Assembly: GCF_904846225.1 (NCBI RefSeq)
Contig: NZ_CAJGZJ010000016.1
Coordinates: 1 to 64,000, forward strand
Direction: 5' to 3'
Source: Psychrobacter immobilis
GTDB taxonomy: Bacteria > Pseudomonadota > Gammaproteobacteria > Pseudomonadales > Moraxellaceae
Length of the DNA: 64,000 nucleotides
This document shows positions 35,049 to 44,333 of this stretch, one piece after another. Both the position numbers and the translations under genes were made by a program. Under the pieces are notes generated by a model. That model was given only the letters and a program-made list of their open reading frames with translations. It was not told where the DNA came from and ran no database searches. Each line of letters starts with the position of its first letter. Position 1 is the first letter of the stretch.

Positions 35049-35174
35049 CTAACTTAACTACTTATCGTTTTTACCATTTTCAAAAGCTTGATTAGGAAGG
35101 AAAACGAGCGTAAGTACTACTAGTTAGTAGACTAAGCGAGTTTAACACAGCTAATCGCGCTTTTGAGTTTGGTA

Positions 35175-37115
35175 TTATTTTTTGTCTTCGTCTACTTCAG
35201 TGAACTCAGCATCAACGACATCATCATCAGCTTGGTTGCTCTCTGCTGCATCCGCGCCTTGTTGGAACTGGCTCGGATCCATACCTTCTGCACCAGCGCC
35301 GCTATCCGCATAAATCTTTTGGCTAACGGGTAAGAAAGCATTGTCTAACGCTTCAAGCTTGGCTTTGATGTCTTCGTGATCGTCTTCTTTAGCTGCTGTC
35401 TCAAGCTCAGTGATAGCCGTTTCTACCGTTGCTTTTTCTTCGTCAGTCACTTTATCTGCGGCTTCTTTCAACGCTTTTTGTACTGCATGGATACGGCCAT
35501 CTGCTTCGTTACGTACTTGCGCAAGATTAGCGAATTTTTCATCTTCTGCCGCATTCGCTTCAGCATCACGAACCATTTGTTCAACTTCTTCGTCCGACAA
35601 ACCAGAATCTGCTTTAATCTGGATACTTTGTGCTTTACCAGTGCCCTTATCGGTAGCTGAAATGTTCATAATACCATCAGCATTGATGTCAAAAGATACT
35701 TCGATCTGTGGTAGGCCACGTGGTGCTGGTGGAATATCCGTCAAATCAAAACGACCAAGCTGTTTGTTTTGGTTAGCGATTTTACGCTCACCTTGATAAA
35801 CCTGAATGGTCACGGCTGGCTGGTTGTCTTCAGCTGTTGAGAATACCTGTGATTTCTTGGTAGGAATCATGGTGTTTTTCTCGATAACTGGCGTCATGAC
35901 ACCGCCCATCGTTTCGATACCTAGTGTCAATGGTGTCACGTCAAGTAATAATACGTCGGTTTTTTCACCAGACAATACTGCCCCTTGAATCGCGGCACCT
36001 GCTGCTACTGCTTCGTCAGGGTTCACGTCTTTACGTGGCTCTTGACCGAAGAATTCTTGTACGTTTTGTTGTACAAGTGGCATACGAGTCTGACCACCAA
36101 CTAAGATGACGTCATCGATATCGCCGATTTTTAGGCCAGCATCTTCAAGGGCAATTTTACAAGGACCCATGGTGCGTTGTACCAATGCTTCGGTTAAACT
36201 TTCTAATTTTGAGCGACTGATAGTCACAACCAAATGCTTAGGACCACTGCTGTCAGCGGTGATATATGGCAAGTTCACTTCAGTACTTTGCGCGCTTGAT
36301 AACTCAATTTTCGCTTTTTCTGCCGCTTCTTTTAGACGCTGCATCGCCAATGAGTCACCTTTTAGGTTAACGTCTTGGTCTTTCTTAAACTCGTCTACTA
36401 AGAAATCAATCAACGCTGAGTCGAAATCTTCACCACCAAGGAATGTATCGCCATTGGTCGCCAATACTTCAAATTGCTGCTCGCCATCAACATCAGCGAT
36501 TTCGATGATTGAGATATCAAAGGTACCACCGCCCAAGTCATAAACAGCAACGGTGCTATCGCCTTTCTTTTTGTCCATGCCATAGGCAAGGGCGGCGGCA
36601 GTTGGCTCGTTGATGATACGTTTTACATCAAGACCCGCAATTTTACCCGCATCTTTGGTTGCTTGGCGCTGTGAGTCATTGAAGTAAGCAGGTACCGTTA
36701 CAACAGCTTCTGTGACGCTTTCACCAAGATAATCTTCTGCTGTTTTTTTCATTTTTTTCAAGATTTCAGCAGAAACCTGTGGTGGCGCTAGTTTTTTGCC
36801 GTTGATTTCTACCCAAGCATCACCGTTGTCAGCTTTGGCAATCTTGTAAGGAACCATGCCAATATCTTTTTGCACGACTTTGTCATCAAAACGACGACCG
36901 ATCAAACGCTTGATAGCAAATAACGTATTGTTTGGGTTGGTGACTGCTTGACGCTTGGCTGATTGTCCAACCAAAATTTCATCATTCTTATACGCCACGA
37001 TTGATGGCGTGGTACGAGTACCTTCAGCATTCTCGATGACTTTAACTTTGTCACCTTCCATTACTGCGACACATGAGTTGGTTGTACCTAGATCAATACC
37101 AATTACTTTACCCAT
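35175..37115 (-). CDS. dnaK: Molecular chaperone DnaK (Hsp70)
   Basis: 646 residues. N-terminal actin-like ATPase: [41 protein letters not shown]. Substrate domain from about residue 385 ([19 protein letters not shown]) and lid helices. The C-terminal tail ends in ...[14 protein letters not shown], the EEVD-like end of bacterial DnaK. Folds or protects proteins with GrpE and DnaJ. Lies downstream of grpE; dnaJ is not adjacent, which differs from the common grpE-dnaK-dnaJ order. Confidence 0.97.
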   Translation of the reverse strand: MGKVIGIDLGTTNSCVAVMEGDKVKVIENAEGTRTTPSIVAYKNDEILVGQSAKRQAVTNPNNTLFAIKRLIGRRFDDKVVQKDIGMVPYKIAKADNGDAWVEINGKKLAPPQVSAEILKKMKKTAEDYLGESVTEAVVTVPAYFNDSQRQATKDAGKIAGLDVKRIINEPTAAALAYGMDKKKGDSTVAVYDLGGGTFDISIIEIADVDGEQQFEVLATNGDTFLGGEDFDSALIDFLVDEFKKDQDVNLKGDSLAMQRLKEAAEKAKIELSSAQSTEVNLPYITADSSGPKHLVVTISRSKLESLTEALVQRTMGPCKIALEDAGLKIGDIDDVILVGGQTRMPLVQQNVQEFFGQEPRKDVNPDEAVAAGAAIQGAVLSGEKTDVLLLDVTPLTLGIETMGGVMTPVIEKNTMIPTKKSQVFSTAEDNQPAVTIQVYQGERKIANQNKQLGRFDLTDIPPAPRGLPQIEVSFDINADGIMNISATDKGTGKAQSIQIKADSGLSDEEVEQMVRDAEANAAEDEKFANLAQVRNEADGRIHAVQKALKEAADKVTDEEKATVETAITELETAAKEDDHEDIKAKLEALDNAFLPVSQKIYADSGAGAEGMDPSQFQQGADAAESNQADDDVVDAEFTEVDEDKK

Positions 37116-37178
37116 AATTAATTGCTCCTAATTGTTTTAAATATAAATGTTCGGACCATAGTCGGTCACTTGTTGCTT

Positions 37179-37207
37179 TATATCGGTTTGCTTATTAATT
37201 TTTCAAG
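37179..37207 (-). promoter_or_regulatory. Possible heat-shock (sigma-32) promoter of dnaK
   Basis: On the minus strand, CTTGAAA (37207-37201), 14 bases, then CCGATATA (37186-37179), compared with the sigma-32 consensus CTTGAA and CCCCATNT. It lies about 64 bases before the dnaK start. Confidence 0.45.
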
Positions 37208-37304
37208 TCAATAACCAAGCAAAAACGGTGTTTCATGTGACTTTTTGTGAAAAACCTTAATATTAGTAGGGTTTATCACCTCAAAAATATTGCTGATCTA
37301 AAAA

Positions 37305-37904
37305 CTACTGTCCAACACGTACCATGGCTGGGCGCAATAAACGACCATTCAGACTATAGCCTTTTTGCAATACCGTACCGACTGTATCTGCTTCCGCTTC
37401 TTCGTCAATACCGACTGCTTCATGCAAATCAGCGTTGAACTTTTCGCCTTGTGGATCAACTGTTTCTACACCATTTTTATTCAATACGGCCACTAATGCT
37501 TTATGAGTCAGTTGTACACCTTCAGCGACTGGATCATTGGCATCCGCATTTTCAATGGCACGCTCTAAGTTATCAACGATCTCTAGTAACTCTTTAGCGA
37601 ATTTTTGCAGGGCGAACTTTTTGCTCTTGTCGGCTTCTTGTTCCATACGTTTTTGGGCGTTGTAAGCTTCTGCATTGGCACGAGCTGTACCTTCTTTTGC
37701 TTGCTTGACTTCACCTTCTAGCTCAGCAATACGCGCTTTAAAAGTATCAAGATCGATTTCAGTATCGATGGTCAAATCTTCACCTGAGTTATGTTGTGGA
37801 TCAAACTCATTGATGGTTTCTTCTAAAATACTGGCACTGTGTTCAACATTATCATGTGCCAGATTTTGCTCAGGGGATTCGTTGTTGGTATTTTGCTCGC
37901 TCAT
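37305..37904 (-). CDS. grpE: Nucleotide exchange factor GrpE
   Basis: Helps DnaK release ADP. 199 residues. An acidic N-terminal tail and a long coiled-coil (FKARIAELEGEVKQAKEG, NAEAYNAQKRMEQEADKSKKFA) are followed by the beta-rich head with GVETVDPQGEKFNADLHEAV and VGTVLQKGYSLNGRLLRPAMV, family hallmarks. Upstream of dnaK (189-base gap). Confidence 0.96.
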   Translation of the reverse strand: MSEQNTNNESPEQNLAHDNVEHSASILEETINEFDPQHNSGEDLTIDTEIDLDTFKARIAELEGEVKQAKEGTARANAEAYNAQKRMEQEADKSKKFALQKFAKELLEIVDNLERAIENADANDPVAEGVQLTHKALVAVLNKNGVETVDPQGEKFNADLHEAVGIDEEAEADTVGTVLQKGYSLNGRLLRPAMVRVGQ

Positions 37905-38053
37905 GATGGCTCCTTAGAATGTTAATAATGACGATTGATATAGCACAACATAAATCCGCTAGTCGCTATTTATGCTGAGACTGCGCTCTGATTTATTGGC
38001 TACTTAACCGTTGTTACTCATTGTTTTTATTAATGCGCTTTACTAGCTGCTTG

Positions 38054-38080
38054 ATAAAGGTGACAAGGATAAATTTCAAG
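38054..38080 (-). promoter_or_regulatory. Possible heat-shock (sigma-32) promoter of grpE
   Basis: On the minus strand CTTGAAA (38080-38074), 11 bases, then CACCTTTAT (38062-38054). Similar to the dnaK site and to the sigma-32 consensus. It is 150 bases before grpE. The rest of the gap 37905-38411 shows nothing further that I can name. Confidence 0.4.
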
Positions 38081-38411
38081 CCTAAATCGTAGGAATTTTT
38101 CTCATTTACAACAAATGCAGGCTAAATACGAATGAAAAGGCGTAAAAGACACTTTTCTTTGCCCACAACGCCTATTATCTTTGCGGTTGGCTCGTGATAT
38201 TTGCCGTTAAACCTTGTACGAAAATTAATAGTAAAATCCATTAAAAAACGTGATCGATTGCAAATGACTTACCATTAGTAGTCGAAGCCTTACTAAAGAA
38301 ACACTTATTATTATGTGGGCTTACTTTATGATGGTTATCAATAGCTTAAGCACATTGAAGTAAACGCCAATGCAGGATGGCGAATACTGACCATCATTTA
38401 TGAGAATTATT

Positions 38412-39839
38412 ATGTCTAATTCAACCCCATTATCAATCAATACTTTAATGAACAAAGCATTGATGACGTTAAAACTGGTATCGACAGACCAAGTAGATAA
38501 TGACGTCGAAAAAAGTGACAGTGAAAATGACAATCACGAAAAGCGTCTGAGTGTGAAAGAAAAAATATTTAGCTACAAGCCAATCGCCAGTCGTCAACCC
38601 CATACCTTGCATTATGCGATGAAAAGCGTGGGCTATCTGCCAAACCCTATATTAGAGAGGTTGGTCGGTTATTTAAAAGGCGCTACGTCAAAACAGTATC
38701 TGTATGCTGATGCTCATCTGCGTTTGATACTCGCTGTCAATAGTAAGTTCAAATCGCCGTTAGAGCTCACGCCAATGCCTGAGCTGCGTAAAAGATTTGC
38801 CGTCGATGCAGTGGCAATGCAAGCGCCAAAAGTATGGAAGCAAGCCAGTGACACCATGCTCAGCAATATCAAACGTTTTACCAAAAAAGGCGAGAGACCT
38901 GTTCGCTGGGAAGATGAAGTGATTGCCAATGCTGACGAGGGCGACATGACCATTCGCTGCTATCAAGCAAGCGTTGGCTCAAATCAACTTGGTTTTAAGC
39001 ACATTGGTCTTAATAAACGCCATACTCATAATCCTGATGAAATGGTGTTGTTGTTCTTTCACGGGGGCGGATTTTGTCTTGGTGATGTCGACACTCACCA
39101 TGAGTTTTGCCATGCCATCTGCGAGCAAACGGGCTGGCCAGTCGTCAGCGTTGATTATCGCTTAGCGCCTGAGAACCCTGCTCCGACTGCATTGAGAGAT
39201 TGTATCACTGCTTATGCTTGGCTGGCTGAGCATTGCCACACGCTAAAGGCTTCACCGTCACGTATTGTCCTAGCAGGTGATAGTGCGGGTGGTGGATTGT
39301 GCGCGCTGGTGACGCAGCAAATCACTGCCCCCACCGAAAATGCATGGTTGGATTTGGGTATCGATGGTCAGAAGATTTTTGATTTGTTACAAGGCTTACC
39401 CAAGCCATTGGCACAAATGCCTTTGTATCCGGTGACTGATGTCGAGACAAATTATCCAAGCTGGGATTTGTATGGTGAAGGTTTGCTATTAGATCATGCC
39501 GATGTGGCAGTCTTTGATGCCGCTTGTTTCCAAAACAGCCCATTGCCACGCCAGCATGTGCTTAGTTCACCTATGCTGGGTGATAACAGTCAGGTATGCC
39601 CGACTTATATTGTCGTTTCTGAATTGGACGTGTTGCGCGATGAAGCGTTTGCTTATGCAGAGCAGCTAAAAAATCATGGTGTTTTAGTTAGAACAAATAC
39701 GGTACTGGGTGCACCGCATGGTTTTATTCATTTTATGAATATTCACGAAGGTCTTGGTCAAGAAACAAGAGATATGATTGATGAATTTGTTTATTTCGTA
39801 CATAACATTATTGAGGCGCAATCCCAGTTAGCCGCATAG
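38412..39839 (+). CDS. Alpha/beta hydrolase, hormone-sensitive-lipase family esterase
   Basis: 475 residues from the ATG at 38412; an ATG four codons earlier is an alternative. The oxyanion motif HGGGF (LFFHGGGFCLGDV), nucleophile GDSAGGG, Asp in SELDVLRDEAFAY and His in GAPHGFIHF are all present, so it should be active on short-chain esters. The N-terminal about 190 residues (TPLSINTLMNKALMTLKL, LIHYAMKSVGYLPNP) are longer than in typical family members and may form a cap. No signal peptide. Stand-alone. Confidence 0.88.
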   Translation: MSNSTPLSINTLMNKALMTLKLVSTDQVDNDVEKSDSENDNHEKRLSVKEKIFSYKPIASRQPHTLHYAMKSVGYLPNPILERLVGYLKGATSKQYLYADAHLRLILAVNSKFKSPLELTPMPELRKRFAVDAVAMQAPKVWKQASDTMLSNIKRFTKKGERPVRWEDEVIANADEGDMTIRCYQASVGSNQLGFKHIGLNKRHTHNPDEMVLLFFHGGGFCLGDVDTHHEFCHAICEQTGWPVVSVDYRLAPENPAPTALRDCITAYAWLAEHCHTLKASPSRIVLAGDSAGGGLCALVTQQITAPTENAWLDLGIDGQKIFDLLQGLPKPLAQMPLYPVTDVETNYPSWDLYGEGLLLDHADVAVFDAACFQNSPLPRQHVLSSPMLGDNSQVCPTYIVVSELDVLRDEAFAYAEQLKNHGVLVRTNTVLGAPHGFIHFMNIHEGLGQETRDMIDEFVYFVHNIIEAQSQLAA

Positions 39840-39868
39840 GTATTTGTTAGTGACTTAGTTTATCAGTA

Positions 39869-39899
39869 CCTTAGGTTGCCAGTGCCTTAGGTTGCCAGT
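39869..39899. repeat. Short tandem repeat after the esterase gene
   Basis: CCTTAGGTTGCCAGT occurs twice in tandem (39869-39883 and 39885-39899), separated by one base, in the 85-base gap between converging genes. Confidence 0.6.
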
Positions 39900-39924
39900 A
39901 TCTCGGAGGTTTTTGCTGACGGTT

Positions 39925-41049
39925 TTAGTTACCCGTCAGACTAATGAACCAAACCTCTGAGCGCGAGCCTAAACGAAATGGAATACCCCAAAAGCCATAA
40001 CCGGAGGACACCACAAAGTGACCTTTTCCAATGGCTTCATAACCGTAACCCAATCGATTAATGGCGCTTACGACAAAATTGGCGGGAAATACTTGGCCAT
40101 TATGCGTATGTCCTGATACTTGTAAATCGATTGGCAACTGACTGTGTGCCGTGATATCACTCGGTCTATGATCCATCAATATAACGGGCTTTTCTATATC
40201 CACCTGCGCCAACAGCTCAGTGGTCTGAACGCGCTGCTGCTTGTGATTATCAAAGCGACCAACCAGCCAAATGGACGTACCCTCATGATCTATACACCAT
40301 ACGTCATCATTTAATAAACGGACACCGGCATCAATTAGCGCTTCACTAATCGGCTGCTCGTGACCATATAAATCATGATTGCCCAACGTCGCATAGACGC
40401 CATACGGTAAGCTTTTACATAACTTAGCCAAGTTTCCTGCCATCTGATAATCAGCAAATGCTTGCGTGTTGTCATCCATAATATCGCCCGGCATTAGCAG
40501 TATGTCTGCTTTATGCTGCACGACAAGACGTTGCAACCTATCTATCGCCCCACTACCAAACAATCGCCCTAGGTGTAAATCACTGGCTATTGCAATACGT
40601 AGCGGCTTAGCCAATGGCTTGTCGATGTGAATCGATAATTTGCGTACGACAGGAACGTAAGCGCTATATAGCGCGTAGACGAACAGTCCTGCAAATATCA
40701 CCAATGCCAGCACGCGCAACCCAAGATCGATTGAGGAAGTGTTTGCGACACCGCCCATTAGCGAAAGAGTTAACCAATACCCGCCATATAGCAGACTGGT
40801 TATTAAAGCGGTCAATAACATAAAATGCATGACCAACATCCAACCACTGATCCAGCGATAGCTATTGGCAAAGGCTCTTTTGACACTCAATAATAGCAAG
40901 CCGTTAGTAATGACGAATACGGCGATCCATACGGTAATTCGTAGCGCTGCTGTCTGCCAAGGCTGTAACCACCATTGCAAGCTTAGCGCAGCGCCAAAAC
41001 TAAAAAGCTGCAACAGCGCAAAAATGGTGATAAAAAAGGTATAGCGCAT
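39925..41049 (-). CDS. Membrane-anchored metallophosphoesterase, paralogue 1
   Basis: 374 residues. Four or so membrane segments occupy residues 1-135, then a calcineurin-like domain with all metal motifs: ASDLHLG (about 160), GDIMDD, LGNHDLYG and GHTHNGQ. Similar to YkuE/YaeI-type phosphohydrolases, which in some bacteria act on lipids or peptidoglycan intermediates; the substrate is unknown. The next gene upstream on the same strand (41206-42279) is a paralogue with the same layout. Confidence 0.82.
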   Translation of the reverse strand: MRYTFFITIFALLQLFSFGAALSLQWWLQPWQTAALRITVWIAVFVITNGLLLLSVKRAFANSYRWISGWMLVMHFMLLTALITSLLYGGYWLTLSLMGGVANTSSIDLGLRVLALVIFAGLFVYALYSAYVPVVRKLSIHIDKPLAKPLRIAIASDLHLGRLFGSGAIDRLQRLVVQHKADILLMPGDIMDDNTQAFADYQMAGNLAKLCKSLPYGVYATLGNHDLYGHEQPISEALIDAGVRLLNDDVWCIDHEGTSIWLVGRFDNHKQQRVQTTELLAQVDIEKPVILMDHRPSDITAHSQLPIDLQVSGHTHNGQVFPANFVVSAINRLGYGYEAIGKGHFVVSSGYGFWGIPFRLGSRSEVWFISLTGN

Positions 41050-41134
41050 GAAGAATCCTTGAGTATGATGGCGTCAATGCAGTATGTTTTCAGCTAACAA
41101 GACGAGCAAAGCATCTATTAATCAGCCTAACAGC

Positions 41135-41169
41135 AAATAAAAACCTCTACCATTTAGATATGGTAGAGG
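41135..41169 (-). terminator. Terminator between the metallophosphoesterase paralogues
   Basis: The stem CCTCTACCAT / ATGGTAGAGG is followed on the minus strand by TTTTTATTT. It ends transcription of the upstream paralogue, so the two genes are likely separate units. Confidence 0.8.
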
Positions 41170-41205
41170 CTTTATCATAGGGATGATATTATTTATTTAA
41201 ATGAC

Positions 41206-42279
41206 TCATACACTAGATTGTAACGTAATTATCCAAATCTCAGAACGCGTACCCAGTCTAAACGGCACTGCCCCAATACCATAACCAGAGGTTACCAAAA
41301 ACTGCGTATCGGCTATTTTTTTGGTGCCATAGTTTAGCGGTGTCAACCAATCCATTAATATCGTTAACGGGAATATCTGCCCGCCATGGGTATGACCAGA
41401 CAGATGCAAATCAACGGGTAGAGCACCAATCTCATCCATGGCGCTAGGACGGTGTTCCAAAAATATAATTGGTTTGTCTGTCTCCACTTGCGTCAATAAC
41501 TCATCCGCTGATAGTCTGGTACGATCGATGTCATCAGAGCGTCCCACCAGCCATACTGAGTCATCTAATAGCACACTCTCGTTATCAAGGGCGTTGATAC
41601 CTGCTGCTTCCACCGCCTGAGTGATCTGCTTGTCATAACCGAAATAATCGTGATTGCCCAAAGTCGCATAGACGCCAAGCGGTGCTGTTAGCTTCGATAA
41701 TTGCTCATGCATATTTGTATTATCATAAGCAATCGTCGTGTCATTCATAATGTCACCAGCGATAACCACCACATCGGGGTGCTCTGCATCGATGAGGTTC
41801 ACCATTTTCTTTATCTGCCGATTGCCAAACCATCTACCCAAATGCGTATCGGAGACAAGTGCGATGTTCATTGGCTTATCTAGCGGCTTATCAATCGTAA
41901 CTGTCAGATGATGTACGATGGGCGAGTAGGCATTAAATACCGCTAAGCTAACAATAGCGATATAAGTAACGATAGCAAATACGCGCAAAAGTATTGGACG
42001 AGGTTTTCGCTTAAAGAGCTGATAGACAATTAGTGCAACCCCAGCAGCTATCAGGCCAGCATAAAGCATAAACCCTTGCAAAATACTAACGACCAAATAG
42101 ACATGAAAGCGCTCGCCCCAAAACTCACTCAAGCCATAAATGAGAGCAACATTATTGATAACAAAGACAGTCGCTATCAGCGCGATTTTTGCAGCAGTCG
42201 TTTTTGGTTTTATTAACCACCAGAAAAGAACGCTGGTCATAATAGCCAGCAACTGAGTGAAAACGATAAAGGACCACAT
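41206..42279 (-). CDS. Membrane-anchored metallophosphoesterase, paralogue 2
   Basis: 357 residues: membrane segments in residues 1-120, then VSDTHLGRW, GDIMND, LGNHDYFGY and GHTHGGQ, so the metal site is intact. It shares the order and spacing of motifs, including IDKPL, with the next gene (39925-41049) and looks like a tandem duplication that has diverged. Separated from it by a terminator. Confidence 0.82.
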   Translation of the reverse strand: MWSFIVFTQLLAIMTSVLFWWLIKPKTTAAKIALIATVFVINNVALIYGLSEFWGERFHVYLVVSILQGFMLYAGLIAAGVALIVYQLFKRKPRPILLRVFAIVTYIAIVSLAVFNAYSPIVHHLTVTIDKPLDKPMNIALVSDTHLGRWFGNRQIKKMVNLIDAEHPDVVVIAGDIMNDTTIAYDNTNMHEQLSKLTAPLGVYATLGNHDYFGYDKQITQAVEAAGINALDNESVLLDDSVWLVGRSDDIDRTRLSADELLTQVETDKPIIFLEHRPSAMDEIGALPVDLHLSGHTHGGQIFPLTILMDWLTPLNYGTKKIADTQFLVTSGYGIGAVPFRLGTRSEIWIITLQSSV

Positions 42280-42426
42280 AAAAAAGTCTAATCAGATAAA
42301 GATAACGCTATCTTACGTTAAAAACCTAATGCTCTGAACAGGGGGCCTTCTTTTCCACAAAAACTTCATTAATGAAAATCTATCAGTTTTATTTACTCTG
42401 ATTTACTGTCGTAGTGCTCATTACTA

Positions 42427-42456
42427 ATGTATCGATTTAATTTTTCACTGACTATA
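42427..42456 (+). repeat. Repeat-family tail, 30 bases, copy 2
   Basis: Identical over 30 bases to 29930-29959 and related to the tail of copy E. It lies in the 237-base gap between the metallophosphoesterase and DCC genes; no other feature was seen there. Confidence 0.6.
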
Positions 42457-42516
42457 GTGTCGCAAAGCCAAATAAAATAGTATCAACTACGAATAAGTAC
42501 CCATAATAAAAAGTAT

Positions 42517-42978
42517 TTAACGTTTGTCAGGAGCAATTTTGCAAACACCATTTTCGCAAGCTTGCATTATTGCTTTGCCATAAACCAGTTTGGTCACCCA
42601 GTTCGGAATTCTATAACGATTGCGTGCGACATACGGATACACAAAATCACCCATTTGTTTAACCACTGGCAAGAACAATAACGATGACCATTTGACACCG
42701 CTTGTCTTATACAGCAGTCGCACGGCATCCATGTGCGTATACCAGTTATCGTAGCTGTCTTGCACACACATATAAGTCATCGCATCCTCACGACTGAACC
42801 CTGCGGCGGCCAACTTATCAAGCCCCTCGTCCACAGGAACTAGGTGTATCCTCTGCGGCTGGCGCAGTTGCATATTATGCGCCTCAGTACTGCATATGAC
42901 GCAAGCATCATCGTAGTACATGGTGATGGATAAATGCGCTTCTTCTCTATAGCTGTTGATATGATTTTGAATAATCAT
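42517..42978 (-). CDS. DCC family thiol-disulfide oxidoreductase-like protein (DUF393)
   Basis: 153 residues from the ATG at 42978, preceded by AGGAGT. It begins as DCC proteins do: TMYYDDACVICSTEA (DxxCxxC), then VPVDEGLDKLAAAGFSREDAM, followed by HMDAVRLLYKTSG and a helical end. The CxxC could be redox-active. It starts 25 bases after the desaturase gene on the same strand, so it is probably in that operon and subject to the same regulator. Confidence 0.85.
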   Translation of the reverse strand: MIIQNHINSYREEAHLSITMYYDDACVICSTEAHNMQLRQPQRIHLVPVDEGLDKLAAAGFSREDAMTYMCVQDSYDNWYTHMDAVRLLYKTSGVKWSSLLFLPVVKQMGDFVYPYVARNRYRIPNWVTKLVYGKAIMQACENGVCKIAPDKR

Positions 42979-43003
42979 CTTACGACTCCTTTTTGAGTAA
43001 TAG

Positions 43004-43855
43004 CTAAATATCAAGGTGATGGGAATGGGATTTTTCAGTCACTCTAGATTGTTGATACTGATTGACTGAGGATAAAAGAGGAATTACTGGCTGCTGCGTC
43101 CACTGCGGAGCGCTAGCATCTAAACGCTTGGCCAGTATCGGTAGATGGTTGGTCGGCACCGCTGGAAACAGATGATGCTCGATGTGATAGAGCAAGTTAA
43201 AGGTCAGTAAATTAATCAATGGATGACGCTCACTGCGGGCATATACCACATCATCACAACCATGATGGACGCTCCATACTGCAAAAAATCCCACCATCGT
43301 ATTGGCCAATATCATTACCAATACGTGATACATCAATACTGGATGCATCGTAATAAAAGCGCTGGCAATCACTGCAAAAATAAGCAGCATATCAAAGGCA
43401 ACGAAAATATGATTGCGGCGACTACCATGCGTTAAGCCAAACCACTGAATTGCCATTGAAAATAGCCCACCGCCCAATATCGCTTGATACCACGGCAGGC
43501 GTGCCCAATTACCCTCAACATCGCTGTCTCCCAGCGGATCGCGGTGATGATTGAGATGAGTGTGCCGAATGGCATGCGTACTACAAAGCATAGTGATACT
43601 CAGCATAAATAGCATTAGCTCTGTGGTGACTTTACTCACACCTAAAGTGCGGTGATAGCAATCATGCGCCTGTCTGAGCGCTGCGGTAAAAAAGAAAAAA
43701 GTCGCAACAAGAGCAAGTAGCCAAAACCCCTGCCACGCGCTCCACCATGACAACAATAAAAAAGGTAATGATAAAAAGATATTGTAAACGGTCTCAGTGG
43801 GCTTGAGCTGACGCAAATCTTGCCATTCAATATTGGCTAACGAAGGATGACGCAT
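43004..43855 (-). CDS. Membrane fatty acid desaturase, paralogue 1
   Basis: 283 residues with about four membrane spans and three His boxes: HDCYHR, HLNHH and HIEHHLFP, the metal-binding pattern of acyl-lipid desaturases. Introduces double bonds into fatty acyl chains, useful for membrane fluidity in a cold-adapted genus. Its start shows WQDLRQLKP and so matches the paralogue at 45980. The probable operator lies 85 bases upstream. Confidence 0.87.
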   Translation of the reverse strand: MRHPSLANIEWQDLRQLKPTETVYNIFLSLPFLLLSWWSAWQGFWLLALVATFFFFTAALRQAHDCYHRTLGVSKVTTELMLFMLSITMLCSTHAIRHTHLNHHRDPLGDSDVEGNWARLPWYQAILGGGLFSMAIQWFGLTHGSRRNHIFVAFDMLLIFAVIASAFITMHPVLMYHVLVMILANTMVGFFAVWSVHHGCDDVVYARSERHPLINLLTFNLLYHIEHHLFPAVPTNHLPILAKRLDASAPQWTQQPVIPLLSSVNQYQQSRVTEKSHSHHLDI

Positions 43856-43939
43856 GGGGTTCTCCTTGCTTTGTTATAAGCAGTAGCGACTCAGATTAAG
43901 CAACCGCTTGTTCAGTAACAATGATTTTAGTTTACTTTA

Positions 43940-43957
43940 TTTCTGTCAAAAGTGAAA
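43940..43957. promoter_or_regulatory. Probable operator upstream of desaturase 1
   Basis: TTTCTGT-CAAA-AGTGAAA, 7-4-7, with one imperfect half. It matches the perfect 7-4-7 sites ahead of the second desaturase and the regulator gene. Confidence 0.55.
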
Positions 43958-44069
43958 TTAAAAGTTAAATCTTATTTGTGTTCTATACTGCTATTGATAT
44001 GATTTTGAATAGTCATGTGATTGATCCTGCATAGGTTATACGGCGATGTCTTCAAGCCCTAGCCAATCC

Positions 44070-44212
44070 ACTATAAAACAAGCAAAGTGCTACTGGGATA
44101 AGTTTTGCGTTGCCTCTATTTGTGCAGACACAGCAAGTAAGGAAAGTTCGTCCCAGTAGCGCGTGATCAGATTTGATCTTATTTTATTTAGGACTGACTA
44201 TACTTATTAGCA
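44070..44212 (+). repeat. Palindromic intergenic repeat, copy F
   Basis: The left arm GTGCTACTGGGATAAG (44087-44102) and right arm CGTCCCAGTAGCGC (44149-44162) pair; the core is TGCCTCTATTTGTGCAGACA. It closely matches copy A, including the tail that ends in TTTATTTAGGACTGACTATA. It is in the 478-base gap 43856-44333, which also holds the desaturase operator and two parS-like sites. Confidence 0.78.
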
Positions 44213-44254
44213 ACGATATCTCTATCTAGATTATTCATAACCAGCTCCATTTAG

Positions 44255-44268
44255 GTTTCACATGAAAC
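44255..44268. promoter_or_regulatory. parS-like site 1
   Basis: GTTTCACATGAAAC differs from the parS core GTTTCACGTGAAAC by one base at position 8. ParB binds such sites near the origin. Confidence 0.6.
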
Positions 44269-44293
44269 AAAGTACCATATAAATAAGAACGAA

Positions 44294-44307
44294 GTTTCAC
44301 ATGAAAC
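44294..44307. promoter_or_regulatory. parS-like site 2
   Basis: GTTTCACATGAAAC, identical to site 1 and 39 bases away from it. Close pairs are common in parS regions. Confidence 0.6.
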
Positions 44308-44333
44308 AATCAGTACATTGATAACGGCATCAT

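Noticed and set aside
35376..36543. Long open frames antisense to dnaK
   Set aside because: Typical shadow frames opposite a highly biased gene; no start signals and no homology.
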